Origin: Pyrrhosoma nymphula
Lineage: Eukaryota; Arthropoda; Insecta; Odonata; Coenagrionidae
Direction: 5' to 3'
Length of the DNA: 64,000 nucleotides
NCBI GenBank assembly: GCA_963573305.1
Contig: OY754338.1
Coordinates: 47,829,531-47,893,530 of the forward strand
This document shows, one piece after another, positions 21,651-34,215 of the stretch (its first letter is position 1; each line of letters begins with the position of its first letter). A program made the position numbers and the translations under genes. The notes under the pieces are model-generated. The model made no database searches, was not told where the DNA came from, and saw only the letters and a program-made list of their open reading frames with translations.

Positions 21651-24600
21651 GAGTAGTCGCCAACATGCATTACACTATGCTCTAAAGTTAGTGTACCTAC
21701 GACTAATGATGCACTAGCATACATCGCTAATGCCTGTCACGAGGCGAAGCCTCACAAGCATGCACTATGCCACAGATATACTACCAATGTTAGAGGGATT
21801 GCATTATTATGGCTGATAGAGTTTTATAGGCCTCTCACTGAATATTACTCTCTGTAAAAATCGAGATACTCGAATTGCAGATGCTCCTTCTTTAAAACAA
21901 GGAAACGGAAACTGAACTGAAGTGCATCTTAAAGTTTGTTTTCTACGTTCATTCATGTACATTATAATTTTTTTTAATGCTTCAAATGCACTTTTACTGA
22001 ATTTCATCCGAAAAAAGTAACGGTTGTTGTTAAAAATGTGAGCTCCTACTAACATCATAGCGAATGACTCTTTTGAAACTGTAGTGGGGCCGTTGAATGC
22101 TATAGAGTGTCATCTTTTTTGCGACTGATACTTGAAAGAATATAGTTAAATATTTCCAGGATTATTAATATTGATTTTTATTTCGATTAATTGTGAACGT
22201 TAAACAAAGATTTCAATCCAAACATAGCTTGCTGTTTAATGTACATCAATAAAAATATGGACATTAGTATACGTGACTTAAAGTAATGTGAGTAGGTACT
22301 TACTAATTTACTAACAATTGGGTGAGCCATGTAAATTAAACCATTTATGCCCAATGGTTCGTTAGCAACCTATCTATAATAATATGACAATTAGGAAAAG
22401 AGTTTTGTATTTTCTATTCATAAATTTTTTCTTTCCTTTTTCAATCACTAAACATAAATCCTTGAGGAATCTGGCAGTTCTACTACTTTTGACAGTTCTT
22501 TTAATTAAGTACCACATGTAGATTCGGTCGTGTATCCGTTTGATTAATTAACTTTTAAATGCTGTATATATACTAAATAATTTATCTCATCTCTGCATTC
22601 TGCATAGAAGTATGTCATTTTAAACGAATAATCAGTAATTTATCATATAAATTTTAAAGAGGCTGGTTATATCTACGTAATGTGGAAGAATAATCTTCTT
22701 TGGGTCGGTAACGGGCCATTGCGAACTTCTCCGATTCCCAGATTCCCCGAGTGTGACTATACTGCACTCGGTTGAAGGTTCCTATTGAGAACCTTCCTCA
22801 TATGTCTTTATTATTTTATTAATAAATATATCAACTATAAAAGCAAATTTGAAAAAAAATCCTCAAAGATAATGGATCAAAAACTTAAATCTGTCATTGT
22901 TCGCGCTTAATAGTATATTTGTGATGAACTAAGTCCTGAAACATACTTTTTGCTTTGGAGCTCAGGAAAAACTCTAGCTTAGGTCCGTACTGCGTCTCTA
23001 TTTTGAATTACATTCATTTTCGTTGATTCCCTGCTAATAGGCTCCTCTGAGAAGAGGGCTTGAGTAGGTACTCATACGGAATGTTGAAGGGATATCTTGA
23101 GAGGCCCTATCTCGGTTAATAATTTCTCTGCCCTGGCCTGGGTTTACAACTACTCAATTTTATGGACCACAAATCCCTCGCCAAGTCATTAAACAAGGGT
23201 TCAAATTGTTTATTTTTGGGTGGAAGCTATTTTTTGTTTATGGAGTAGTGTTCTTTACAATCTCTGAGGAAACAGAACGTCCATGAATGCCGGTGATTCG
23301 GTGAAGACCTCTTTAATCTATTTTGATTGGGTAGCGTTACGACTTGTACTACTACAACTACAATAGTGAATCGCCTCTTTTATAATTGTTTTTTGGTGCC
23401 GCCATTTTTCCGAAATTGGAGCGAAAATTGATATAAAAGCTTTTCTCACTCCACACGTTAATTTTGTTTAATTGAATTCTGTGAAGACTTTCGGCTGTTT
23501 TACTCGACTAATAGGCAAGAAGTAAAATCAGTACTGGAATCAGTGAGGAAAACTCGGAACCAAAATCAACACATATCGAATTCGATTACTTGGACTTTAG
23601 TTTTCACGTATTAATTTCAGTGCACAGAGGCCCATCTTTATCCAGGCATTCGCTGAACTAAGCAACCTAAATAGAACGCGCCATATTGTTTTAGAAAATC
23701 TACATTGTTTAAAAAACATTCTAAAACTCTGAAACTTCCACTATTAGCACAGATAGCCTAATCCGATTCTTTCATCAGATACGGTAACACCCTTTACACA
23801 GTACATTTTGTAACAGTAATGAATTTAGTATGATTTTCAGCATTGGAGTAACTATCATATAAAAGGGCTTTAACTGTTGAACTATTTTTTAAAATAAAAA
23901 AATTTACCCTGAGTTGTTTTCTAGCAAAAAACAATCAATAGTGTGTCTCGAATTTTTAATGAAAAATTTCAAAATATGTAAAAACTAATTCTTTCCCGGC
24001 GAATACTGTATGTGAACTCTTCTCGGTTTACGCACTGGGTCAATTCTACCATTTAATCCAACGCTTTGATGGGGGTCTCGCTCATTATCATCATGGGGGA
24101 ATATGGGTGAAATGAAAGAATTGACCCGGTGTGTTACCCGGGAGGAGTTCTCATACAATTCAACTTGTCCATATATTATTTCCTCTCGAACGGTATGAAA
24201 TTTCTCTCGGGCCAATTTCAAGAACTCTATTGTGTCACAAGTCTTTTTGCACCTCCTACTTTCATTATTGTAATATCGATATTATATATATTTTTTTTCA
24301 CAATATATAGTTCTATTTCCTAATAACCTACGTAAATGCCGAATTGACTATGATACCTATGGGCAGAGGAATGAATGCGCATTTGTAAAATGTAAGGAGC
24401 ATACCGGTGTGATCAGTAGTTTTAGAGAAATTAGTGGTTAAAAATGACCAATTTTGCGATTCATTACGTGAGATTTCGACGCCATATTTGGAGATTTTAC
24501 GAACAACCGGTAGATGGATAGTGACTAATTTCAAGTCTACAATATGCCCCCCCAACAAGTTTGCGGGCCTGTAGAGTGAAACAGGGGTGCTGGGGTGGGG

Positions 24601-24964
24601 CGGCACGCGGCCCCGAATTGGCCATTTTCAGTGCTGAGGAAGCCAATTCTGTGTCTGAAAGAAAAAGGTACATATATAAAAAAATAAGTCATGAAGAGGA
24701 ATCATTAAATATTGTTTATGCCTAGAATTGGCAGAATTGAAATATATATATTAAAAAAATAAAAATATAAATTGAAATATATATAGGTAGATAATCACGG
24801 CGTAAGTGATGTAACAGGATTTATCCTAGCGGTTAGTATCTTATTTGAAGTCCATAGTCTCTTACGAGTACGATCCTTGATCGATCATATGGGCTGAACG
24901 TCTAGTTCCCTTCCTAAAGTCCTTCTAAAATTGCGCATGAAATCCGGAAGCTGGGGAAGCTGAG
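21651..24964. other. Long AT-rich spacer
   Basis: No gene is assigned. At 24032-24131 CACTGGGTCAATTCT and AGAATTGACCCGGTG form a weak inverted repeat. The 92-codon minus-strand frame at 24328-24606 is open and less repetitive than most but has no motif I can name. ATTGAAATATATATA occurs twice near 24737 and 24773. Confidence 0.4.
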
Positions 24965-25090
24965 GTAGGGTGGTCTACGCATTTGACCGGCAACCCAAGG
25001 TCCGGGGTTCGATTCTCGGTCCAGGCGGATTTTTTCCCTTAGCAATTTCTACTTAATTTCGTATTTCTTGTTTTTCTCTGCTCTCATGAT
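24965..25090 (+). mobile_element. tRNA-derived SINE, family B
   Basis: A tRNA-like head contains a B-box GGTTCGATTCT (25006-25016) and a degenerate A-box (TGGTCTACGC, from 24971). The following CCAGGCGGATTTTTTCC resembles the other family B copies at 30.6, 30.8 and 53.0 kb. It cannot fold as a full tRNA. Confidence 0.65.
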
Positions 25091-26789
25091 AAATCTGACA
25101 TTCGGATTGAATTGTTTTCTTTTGTATTATCGGTGCAGAATAACATGCCGTGTGTCCTTTGATATTTCTGCGGCTAATGTTCCACTGCTGTTAGAAATTC
25201 AAATAAATATACCGGACACTGATTAGCGATAAATATGTGAATTAGGCTGAGAAATTTCCTCCCGCAGACGAAGGCAGTCACTCTGAGCTCCAAATTATAA
25301 ACTATCCGCTATAATACATATAAAATAATGATATGTCGTATATTTTTCTTCTTTAAAAGTTATCTTGATTAATGTAATTAAAATATAATTAACATTTATT
25401 ATGATTATAAATATAATATTAGATATAATTGAATATTCATGGACTATTGATAGTAATGAAATAAATGTAGATATTTTGGAAAAATAGACTTTGAGTCTCT
25501 GTGCACAGTACTCATTTTTAAATCTGATTTTATTTGGCTTCAAAGGTATGAGTCGAAAATTTGTTTTAGTGTAAGCTAGAACTTTTTTTTTACATATACG
25601 TAATTACAAATGAGCGTTGCTATATTTAAATTTAAATTCATGAGAGTTTTCATGAATAAAAACAATTATTAACGACGTGCACGAGTCCTAACATTGTATT
25701 GTAATTTTGTTGTTTCAGAATGGCAGTATAAGTGTTGTACATGTTTTATTGCATTTAATCTTCGAGATGTACTTGCGCGATACAATCCATTATGTACGAA
25801 ATTGCGGCGTTTCTTTCTGTTAGCTTCATTTATTTATTTTGGACCATAAAAGTGCGTATTTAAAATTAGTCAGAGGAGACTATCAATGATAGAGCTGCAA
25901 TGCAAATAGCGACCAGAATTAGGGGAAGTAGATCCATGGATGAATTTTTATCAAGATGTTATCAAGTTGTTTTTTCAAGTTTTTACAAAGGTTTTTAGAT
26001 TTTGTATCTTTCCTTCTTTCGAAGTTAAAGATGAGTTGACAAGGTATTCGAAATCCATGAACTTGCATCAAAGATATATTGCTGGAAACTATCTTGTGAG
26101 CTGATTGCATAACCAGATTTTCCGAAAAAGGTTTTGCTTATGAATTATTTCCACGCAAGCCAGCAATAAAATAAATCATGAAGTTTGCTCAAATAATAAT
26201 TTGCAAATGTTTCCTTTGTGTAAAATTTTAGAAATTGCCATGAACCCGCTGTGAATGCAGTCATTGTGCCTGCAATTTTCAGTACCGTGTGATGTGTGGT
26301 TTGAAACTGTAAATCACTAGGTGCTTCATCGTCCAACTAAGTTGTTCGTTCATTAAAGAGACTCGGGGAACTATGGAACACCACTATGGTGTTAAAAGAG
26401 ACTTATGAATTATTAGAGAAAAGGATATAGAGGAAGAGATACGGGCCATGTGAGGTTTATTGTGATTTACTACGGTCGTAACATAAGGCACGGGTCAGTT
26501 TCTTGGCTGGAAGCTGAGGTTTCGCTAGTTTTTCGCGAAGGCGTCCTGCCAGCAAAGGCGACGACCGTACGTTGAATCATATCGCGGCTGCTTCCATCTG
26601 CCACGACAATTGGAAAGTTATGATCCTTAATACGTTATACCTAGCGTTTCGCCTGAATGACTTCTGATAGCATCGATGGATGTCCGGCCATTTTTGCGCT
26701 AAAATTTAATTAAAAAAGTGATTGATGCATATGTAATAAAGTTTCCGGTACTGTATGCAGCTTATACGATAACGGTGGAATAACAACTG
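25091..26789. other. AT-rich spacer
   Basis: No gene or element is recognised. Minus-strand frames of 63-82 codons are AT-driven. Confidence 0.4.
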
Positions 26790-27170
26790 ATTAACGAAGG
26801 GAGAAAAATCTTGAGGAAGATGCTGGGACCAACAATAGGAGGTGAAAGATAATAGCGAAAATCAAGTAAACGAAATGTATCGGGACGATCTCTGAAGAAA
26901 TTAATTAAAAAGAAAAGATTTGCTGAACATATAATAAGAATGGACATGGATAGATTGACCAGAAGAGTTTGGGAGACAACAGGAAGGACGAGAGGAAAGA
27001 CTAGAACCAGCTGGGTCTTTGAACTCAGAAAGGACTGGAATAATATGAGGATCAAGGTTGACGGAAGGTTAAACTGGGGAAACAACTTAACACAAGTTTC
27101 ACAACTTAAATTCCGGAAGTCAACGACAAAGCACGATACAGGAAGAGGTTAAACAAGCACCATTGGGGAA
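26790..27170 (+). pseudogene. LINE reverse-transcriptase C-terminal fragment
   Basis: The translation gives a RKILRKMLGPTIGGER segment with stops after it, then KKLIKKKRFAEHIIRMDMDR, then TRRVWETTGRTRGKTRTSW. This matches the order 'LRRIxGPxRxxER - IRKKRLxxxGHVxRMDxxRLTKRVW' seen at the C-terminus of many arthropod LINE polymerases. Two stops near 26850 break it. No catalytic RT core is present. Confidence 0.65.
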
Positions 27171-27503
27171 AACAAGAGAAGAGGATAATAAAAATCTCAG
27201 ATTAAGAACGGGAGAGAAGGATGGGAAGGATGAAGCAGTTCAAGGAAGGGAAGAGGAAAACTAAACCATGATGGAACTATCCGTGGTCCTAACAGAGGCC
27301 GAAACGGAAGAAGTGAAAGTAATTATGTTGCATTTAAATTCATGGGTGATTTTCCGTATTTTTCTCGTAGACACGTTTTGTGCGAGGTACAATGGAGTAT
27401 TACAACATATTACTATGAAGATAAGAGTTGTAGATGGGGCGTAGAGGATGGAAAAACCGTATCACACTACAACTTCGTCTTTTTTTCATTTATACAAATT
27501 ACT

Positions 27504-27628
27504 GTGCGCATTGCACAGTGTGAAACGTACGATGTACATTGCACAATATACACGCGTAAGCATAGTAGCTTTATTAAAGACTGCATTCTAAGGTTTTCCA
27601 CTGCGTATGCTGACAGTAAGTAACAACA
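27504..27628. repeat. Dispersed repeat, copy 1 (direct pair with 28291-28420)
   Basis: It begins GTGCGCATTGCACAG and contains TTTATTAAAGACTGCATTCT and a CTGCGTATG..GCAGTAA-like end. It aligns almost without gaps to the copy at 28291 (roughly three quarters identical by eye), same orientation, about 790 bp apart. Confidence 0.75.
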
Positions 27629-27689
27629 TACATACTAACCCATCATTCAATGCCCTTTCGGGGAAAGCAAAGTCTAAGAACATGGTAAT

Positions 27690-28180
27690 TGATGTTCGGC
27701 CTGGAAAACTGTTTCTATTTTAATAATTTCCTTCGTAATACCCTATCCTTGCATATCTGTTTCGCTTTTCACACACTCATGCATTGCTTCACATACGTTC
27801 ATCTATTCTGAAGACCCCTAATATTCATTCTCTTCAAAGTCTATCCACCCATGACTTTCGCGGTTTACCCCTTCCATTATCGCTTCTTGGTCAAAGCATC
27901 GAAGCACACTCCTTTCGTATAATTCCATAACTGGAGTAGCCAACCCTCATTCTTTCACGACCAACTCATTTCCTATCACTATTCAAGATTTTTCTGCCAT
28001 AGAATAATGTCGGGAGCAGAACACCTTTATACCCTGCAATTTTAGCTTCCATGGACAAACACTCATTCCTGCATGTGCCCAACATATTTCCTACTACTTT
28101 TCTTCCGGAATTCGCACGCTTTAAAATCTCTTTATCTAACCTTCCATATTTCTCAAACATTCTGCTTTGATACACAAAAT
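27690..28180 (-). pseudogene. LINE reverse-transcriptase C-terminal fragment (family L)
   Basis: On the minus strand the frame 28175-27966 gives EKYGRLDKEILKRANSGRKV, then SMEAKIAGYKGVLLPTLFYG (the LLYGSExW region). Broken frames down to about 27690 give KRGKPRKSWVDRL and a 3' segment TGCAAGGATAGGGTATTACG shared with the copy near 47200. The upstream RT core is absent. It lies between the two dispersed repeats at 27504 and 28291. Confidence 0.75.
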
Positions 28181-28290
28181 CGTCCAGTTATTCACTCCTC
28201 ATGAAGACTCACTGAATTGTCGATACATATAGCGAAGAGGACGAAAAAATCACATCACAATTTTGTCGTGATTTTTTTATGCGAATTTCG

Positions 28291-28420
28291 GTGCGCATTG
28301 TACACTGCAAAACGTGTAGAGTACATTGCAAAATGAACTCGTGCAGGTATCGTAGTTTTATTAAAGACTGTATTCTAGGGCTTTTCGCTGCGTATGATGG
28401 CAGTAATATTACCAACATAA
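28291..28420. repeat. Dispersed repeat, copy 2
   Basis: Same-orientation partner of 27504-27628, beginning GTGCGCATTGTACACTG and carrying the shared TTTATTAAAGACTGTATTCT block. A 108-codon minus-strand frame crosses it but has no known domain. Confidence 0.75.
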
Positions 28421-29499
28421 GCGGCGGAAAACCCGGGAATGCAGCATTTACATTCTGCGCGCTGCAAAATCCTTCCCACATATAAAGTTGTTTGAGTATT
28501 TCGCATCTTGAGAGCACATACTGATTTGCTGTCATCTTTTTCTTCGAGGCAGTGATGAAATTTGTGGGTTCGGATAGAGTCAGTGGGCAGGTATTCCATT
28601 GACGTGGTGTTTAGTTTACTGGCTTTCTGCCGCTAATCTGTTTTCTTTTCGTCCATTTTTCAGTAGAATCCCGCTCCTTGAACTTCGTACGGAAAACATC
28701 TCAAATGCTGTACCCATACTTCGAATGATCCGATTAAGTTTTTGACCCCATGGAACCTTTCGGTAAGTAATCAAGCAGATGGCAAACGTCACTTTGTTTT
28801 TTTTCTGTCGCTCTAATTTCCCAGCAATACAGCTTGCTATATAGGTACTTATTTTACGAAGTTCGAAGTACACCGGCATCTACCCTCAAAAATTCCTTTT
28901 ATCTTTATAAGTACAAGATGGAAGTGGTGTACTTATGCAAAACCTATTAGGGTGGGACCTCCTTTAAGAGAAATGATGGGGAAGATCACTATTTTGGATA
29001 TGTTAAATTTCGGAGTTTTTAATAACCGTTACTAACTAGGCAGTGACAAATGTGTAAATTTGTAAGAGTTCGGCTACCCCACTATTTACGAGATTTTAAC
29101 TCGGTGCTCCATAGTTTGGCGCTATATCAAGCGACTGCAGCTGCAAGTATCAATTTTATTTTGTAATTGCAATCAAATTATAAAATAACTGTTAACCATT
29201 AGCTTGTCATCTTGTATAACAACTTATATAAGCTACGTCCCGATTTTGTCCCAATTTGTGTCTTCAAAACTATTTCTATGTCCCGGTTCTAAACTATGTC
29301 CCGGTTTTGATACATTTGAATGTCTACCTAAGGAATAATGAGAAGTTGTTAGAATTCGTACCTTTATCGAGACGGACTCGTTGTAGTACTCGCTGGAGCC
29401 TAATATGCACGCTTTACCCGCACTGGTGCCCAGCGTATCACTTTACCTCGCAAACCCTTGAACCTTAGTGGACCATGGTGGTCATAAGTGTCACAACGA
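28421..29499. other. Spacer
   Basis: No gene is recognised. TATGTCCCGGTT occurs twice close together (about 29278 and 29296), a small local duplication. Confidence 0.4.
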
Positions 29500-29643
29500 A
29501 ATATGACGGAGTCACACGCCAGCGATCACTCAATTTTGGAAATTCACTATTGAAATGTCCTTCGCCTAGATTGGGATTTGAACCCAGTATCCTCGATATC
29601 GCGCCAAGTGATCAAACCATTCAGGCTACCCATGCGTCATCCC
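29500..29643 (-). mobile_element. tRNA-derived SINE, family A-like
   Basis: The minus-strand head reads GGGATGACGCATGGGTAGCC, with an A-box-like TAGCCTGAATGG and a B-box GGTTCAAATCC (29574-29584). The body continues to a GACTCCGTCAT-type end near 29500. Confidence 0.7.
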
Positions 29644-29732
29644 CTTTATTGATTTCATGCGAGCTATAAGGAGCGAGGTCTCCTCATAGGTACAGTACAT
29701 ATGATTCCATGAAGTTCCTATGTTGTATGATT

Positions 29733-29795
29733 ACCAGCGAATAACTTCGTTAAAGTAACTGCGTGGCCAGTTCCGCAGTTCTTCGCATTTTTCTT
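29733..29795 (+). mobile_element. SINE body fragment
   Basis: The ACCAGCGAATAACTTCG...AGTTCCGCAGTTCTTC stretch matches the body of the SINE at 20440-20638 but lies in the opposite orientation and has no tRNA-like head. Confidence 0.55.
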
Positions 29796-30540
29796 ATATC
29801 AATGCATAATAATAAACAAGTTTTATAAATTTGGACTCTGCATAAGCTATCTTTGGTGTGGCAATGTTAATTAATCGATAGTTTCATCACTTTATGTTCC
29901 TGATAGACATGGAATCAATATAAAATCTCACCTTATTATCACTAAATTATATGTTATGCATCTTGAATATTATTCTCGTACCATGGAGAATATTTTAGCG
30001 AATTAATAGGGAGTCATCAATTAGTAATTTTTTAGTCTAATAGAGAAGAATTTTAACAAGCATACGCGTACATTGCGCCAAAGTATTTCTTTTCCCTCCC
30101 TGAAGAATTGGCTAAGTTTACTTTCACTGGTAAGTTTTTACGAAACTGGAAACAATGGTCTCTCTTAAAACAAAATGTAAGAGACCTCATTAAATGTATT
30201 ATTTGATTTCGTTTGATGTTATGTTCATTGATAATGCATAAAAATTACGATTAGGTGTTGCCCCTAAATGTGATAAAAAGACGATTAAGACTTCCTTTCG
30301 CTCTGAACGCCCCAAGAGATGAAAGAGATGATGTTTGTTGTACAGGCACAGGTGTAATAACAAGTAAATACGCTAGTTATATAACTCATATTTTCTGGCT
30401 ACCCAAAACAGATTTTCCTCTGGGATACCTTTATTCCATTGATGTTTACTCATTAGTTTTTAATTAATTTATATGCTTATAAAAATGGAAAAGGTAGAAG
30501 GAAAATTATTATCTCTAATCATTGCGTTTGCACAAATGAT
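29796..30540. other. AT-rich spacer
   Basis: Nothing is recognised. Confidence 0.4.
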
Positions 30541-30672
30541 GTGGTACGGAGTCACGCGCACGGGTGCGAAGGTTTACACCAAAGACAGTGAAATTTGCGA
30601 TGAAAAAATCATTTTACTTAACCGAGACTCGGACCCGGGTCTCCCAATTACCGGTCAGGTGTGCATATCATG
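30541..30672 (-). mobile_element. tRNA-derived SINE, family B
   Basis: The minus strand carries a B-box-like CCCGGGTCCGAGTCTCGG (about 30620-30638), an AATGATTTTTTCATCGC body and a GCGTGACTCCGTACCAC end. It is related to 30761-30885 and to 52972-53095. Confidence 0.75.
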
Positions 30673-30760
30673 AACGACCACGTCTCCTTTGCTACAATGT
30701 AGACTGGGGACGAGAACATCTTGTTCGTATGAACCCCGCTAAAGTTCGCCTTGAATTAAG

Positions 30761-30885
30761 ATGGCTTGGTGGTGTAACTGGCTAACATACCTGACCGGCA
30801 ATTGGAAGATCCGGGTTCGGACCCCGTTCAAGTGATATTTTCATGGCGAATTTCTCCACCTTTGGTGTAGAAAATTATAATAATT
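30761..30885 (+). mobile_element. tRNA-derived SINE, family B (facing the previous copy)
   Basis: ATGGCTTGGTGGTGTAACTGG holds the A-box-like part (from 30769) and GGGTTCGGACCCC (30812-30824) the B-box. The body ATATTTTCATGGCGAATTTC matches family B. With the minus copy at 30541-30672 it forms an inverted SINE pair about 90 bp apart. Confidence 0.75.
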
Positions 30886-32456
30886 ACTCTTCTATGATGG
30901 ATATTTAGTTTATCTTTATTACCACTTTAAAACGTGACTTAGTTTCAGACGAATTTATCACATGAAAATAATATTTCAAACTACTGGTTCGACTGCAAAA
31001 GCCTAAGTATTTTAATTTTAGTAAATTTGTCCACAGAAGTGTATGTAAAAATGTGTACAATGTGAAAGGTCGTGGAAATTCATAAAATCGAGTGACCTAG
31101 CGATTCAGCTCCCCCCCTCATACGTCAGATCTTTTTCTACATTTTCTCTCTTTTGGTGATGATCAACCGTTCATGTAAGGGGATTGGTGCCACGGGATAC
31201 GGGGGGGGGGGGCAGAGGAGGTAGCTTGCGTGTGTGATCTTCTTGAAAGGCGCTTGGCCTTCTAAAAAAAAAGGCGACGGTTGGATGAAATGGACTCAGG
31301 CGAAGATTGGAGTATTGAGAAAGTCGCCCCACCCCCCTTGGTAGGCAAAAGAAGCGGTTTTGAAGGAGGAGGGGGATGGTTCGCCGTCGGCGGTCTGTAT
31401 CCAAAAGAGGAGATTTTGGACCGAATCAATATCTATCTCTATCCTCTTTTTTAAGCTTTGACCCAGGGCTTTAAAAAGATCTTCCTCTCTCTATCTCTAC
31501 TTGTACGATTCTTTCACTCCCATTCCTTTTCCTCTTGTACGATTTCCCGAGGCGGGATGAAGGGTTACCACTCCCCTTCCACAACCGCGACTATTCCTCG
31601 CGTCAGAAAAAAAGAAAAAAAGTAGCGGTCGTCGTCGTTCTTTTTTTTGCTCTGCCGTCCTTCCGCTCGGACCCGCTAGAGAGCGCGCGTGTGGGTTTTT
31701 CCTCACTCGGCCGCGTCTCCCCAGAGGGGGTAAACTCCCGCAAGGGATAATAATGCGAGGTGGGGTTTCACCTTCCTTCCCTTCCGCCCTTGTACCATTC
31801 TTCAATCCCACTACCCAGTGTGTGACGCATCTAGTGACGGATAGGAATATGTTTTTTATTCATTCGACTTTTTATTAGTTCTAAAAAATACTCAATTATT
31901 TATAATTTAATGTAATAATTAAACCAAAAATATCTGCGTTGACATTTACCGTGAATATTTAAAAAAGTAAACCGAGGAACGCAATAAACTGATCGAGAGA
32001 ACTAAACAAAAGTCAGATTTTATATAGCTGCATTAATAAATAAGAAGAATTACATTTCATATAAAATTACATGGAGCGTATAATTACTTCTTATGAGTGA
32101 TGTGAGGGGCAGTTTGTGGATCTGTGATTTAAATGATAATGTCGGAAAATTTTTAATTAGAAAAAGATTTACTGTCCTATGGGCTTTGCTTCATTGGGAC
32201 AAAAATGTACTTTCACGGGAATTAATTTTAAATATCAAAATAAACACAAGGATGAGTAGCAAGTAGAAAATTCATATGTCAGTTACTCTATAAAGAATAT
32301 AAATCAGTATGACCTTTGAACTACATATAAAAAAATATTGGCGACGTACATGTTTAAAAAATATGATATTTACGTATTTGTGACGGGGTCATAATCAAAT
32401 TAATCAGAATCAGGAAAGAGACAAAGTAGGGCCGTAAATCGTTCTTCCTCTCAGGC
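30886..32456. other. Spacer with G-run and GC-richer island
   Basis: 31201-31212 is an uninterrupted run of twelve G. About 31130-31830 is GC-richer with C/T- and G/A-biased patches and CpGs; its frames of 71-104 codons are low-complexity and not taken as genes. The remainder is AT-rich with nothing recognised. Confidence 0.45.
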
Positions 32457-34010
32457 TAGATGCGTGGATGGTATTCCGCAGCGTTATATACTTGGCCCTC
32501 CCAGGAATAGGACCCTACCTTTCTATTATCTTTAATCAGTCCATTACGAAATCTTAATTTCCTAGTAGATGGAAGCAGTCTCTAATACTTGCTCTTAACA
32601 AAAAGACCAATCCTTCGTATCTGAGCGACTTCTGGCCCATTGCTTTACTCTGGTTCCTATCTAAAGTTCTTGAAAGAATTATCTTTCAACAGATCTATGA
32701 ATACGTTGAAGTCAACAATCACGTCGACCCCTACCAGTCTGGTTTCCGCACAGGTCACAGTACCGAGACTGCACTTATCAAACTCATGGAAGATATTAGA
32801 CGGGATATAGATAGGCGTAAGGTCACTCTTCTCCTACTCTTTGACTTCAGTAAGGCATTCGACTCCGTGAGCCACGTCAAACGACTTATGAAACTTAAAC
32901 AACTTGGTATCCACCAACTCTGGTGTTCCTCAAGGCTCCGTCCTGGGCCCACTCTTGTTTGATCACTACGTAAATGACGTTGCACTTGGGTTGGACGATC
33001 ATCTATACCACATTGTCTTTGCTGATGATTTACCAATTTACATTCAATGTCCTTTTGAGGAATTGAATGATAATATCATAAAAATGAGTCAAAGCGCTGA
33101 ACATATTCAAAGTTGGGCTACCCAAATCACCTCAAACTCAATATGTCCAAAAAAAAAGCTATAATTTATAGTTCGCCTTATTTTGTGAACAGACTATTCA
33201 AAATAACAAGTTAATCGTCCTAAATGGAACATGGGTTGACTTTTAATCTTCGGTTCGCGGCCTCGGAGTGGTTCTGGACCAAAAGTTATCTTGGAAGCAG
33301 CATGTTTTACCCGTGTGCAAAAAGGTTAATTCACTCATGTAGCGCCTGAATTATTTCAGGAAAAGTACCACTAAACCGCTGAGGAAGCATCTCATTGAAA
33401 AGCTTCTCTTCCCCTTGGTGGACTACTGCTCTCTGGTCATTTGCAACATTTCAAGGGAAATGAACCTCAAGCTTCAGAGATTAGTCAATACAGGGATAAG
33501 GTATGTCTTGGGCCTTAGACGGGATGTGCGCATCACACCTTACAGGCGGGAATTGAGTAGGTTCACAGTAAAGGAACGTAGGCATTACTTTTCCGCCTGC
33601 CTCATGCATAAAATACTAAAAACTGGGCTACCCAACTACTTAGCTAGTTATTTATCTGTTTATCACAGCACCAGACCTGTGAGGGGTGAGATCCCACCCC
33701 TGGCGATACCTCGCTGCTCCACGGAGACGCTTCGTAACTCCTTCTACATTAGCTCATCGTACTTATGGAATACACTACCACCTCATGTGAGAAACGCTCC
33801 CTCATTTACAGCATTCAAGACTCGATTGCGATTACAAATTAACACCATAGAGGGCGAACCCTAAATTCTGTCTGCAGAAAAACTTGATGCATTTTATGTG
33901 TTTATTTACTATGTACTTAGTATTTTATTTATTCATTACCTGATATAACTACTCAAAGATTTATTGTACAATATAATGTACGAAAATAAAAAGTATCTAT
34001 CTATCTATAA
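32457..34010 (+). pseudogene. CR1/Jockey-group LINE reverse transcriptase, decayed, with TATC tail
   Basis: Readable RT blocks in order: GIGPYLSIIFNQSI and FPSRWK (about 32500-32590); SDFWPIALL...KVLERI; PYQSGFRTGHST; motif A LLLFDFSKAFDSV (about 32835-32870); then, after a frame change, GVPQGSVLGPLLF (about 32919-32960) and the catalytic FADD (about 33017-33028). The stretch between KQLGI and GVPQGS is nearly absent, where family members have roughly 40 residues, so an internal deletion changed the frame. A shift near 33120 leads to NHLKLNMSKKKAII. TAA and TAG stops follow before the C-terminal block at 33415-33864 (LVDYC, SFYISSSYLWNTLPPHVR). The copy ends in (TATC)n at 33994-34008. It is dead; subclade unresolved. 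Confidence 0.9.
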
Positions 34011-34215
34011 CTTGAATGGCCCCTTATTGAGCGTTCACTCTCCTCGATGTACTACTCTCCACAAGTCCTGCAAGATATCTCTAACAGCTGCTTCTATTTG
34101 GTGTGGTGTCTTCTCCATCGTACTTATGAGAACAGTTTTAACTTTAAAGTGTCTTAAATATGGCTTTTATTGCACACCTGTAGAGTATCTTTCCTGTTTT
34201 ATCTGTTGTACTAAA

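Noticed and set aside
24032..24131. Inverted repeat as a MITE
   Set aside because: Arms are only about 15 bp with a mismatch, and no duplication or second copy was found.
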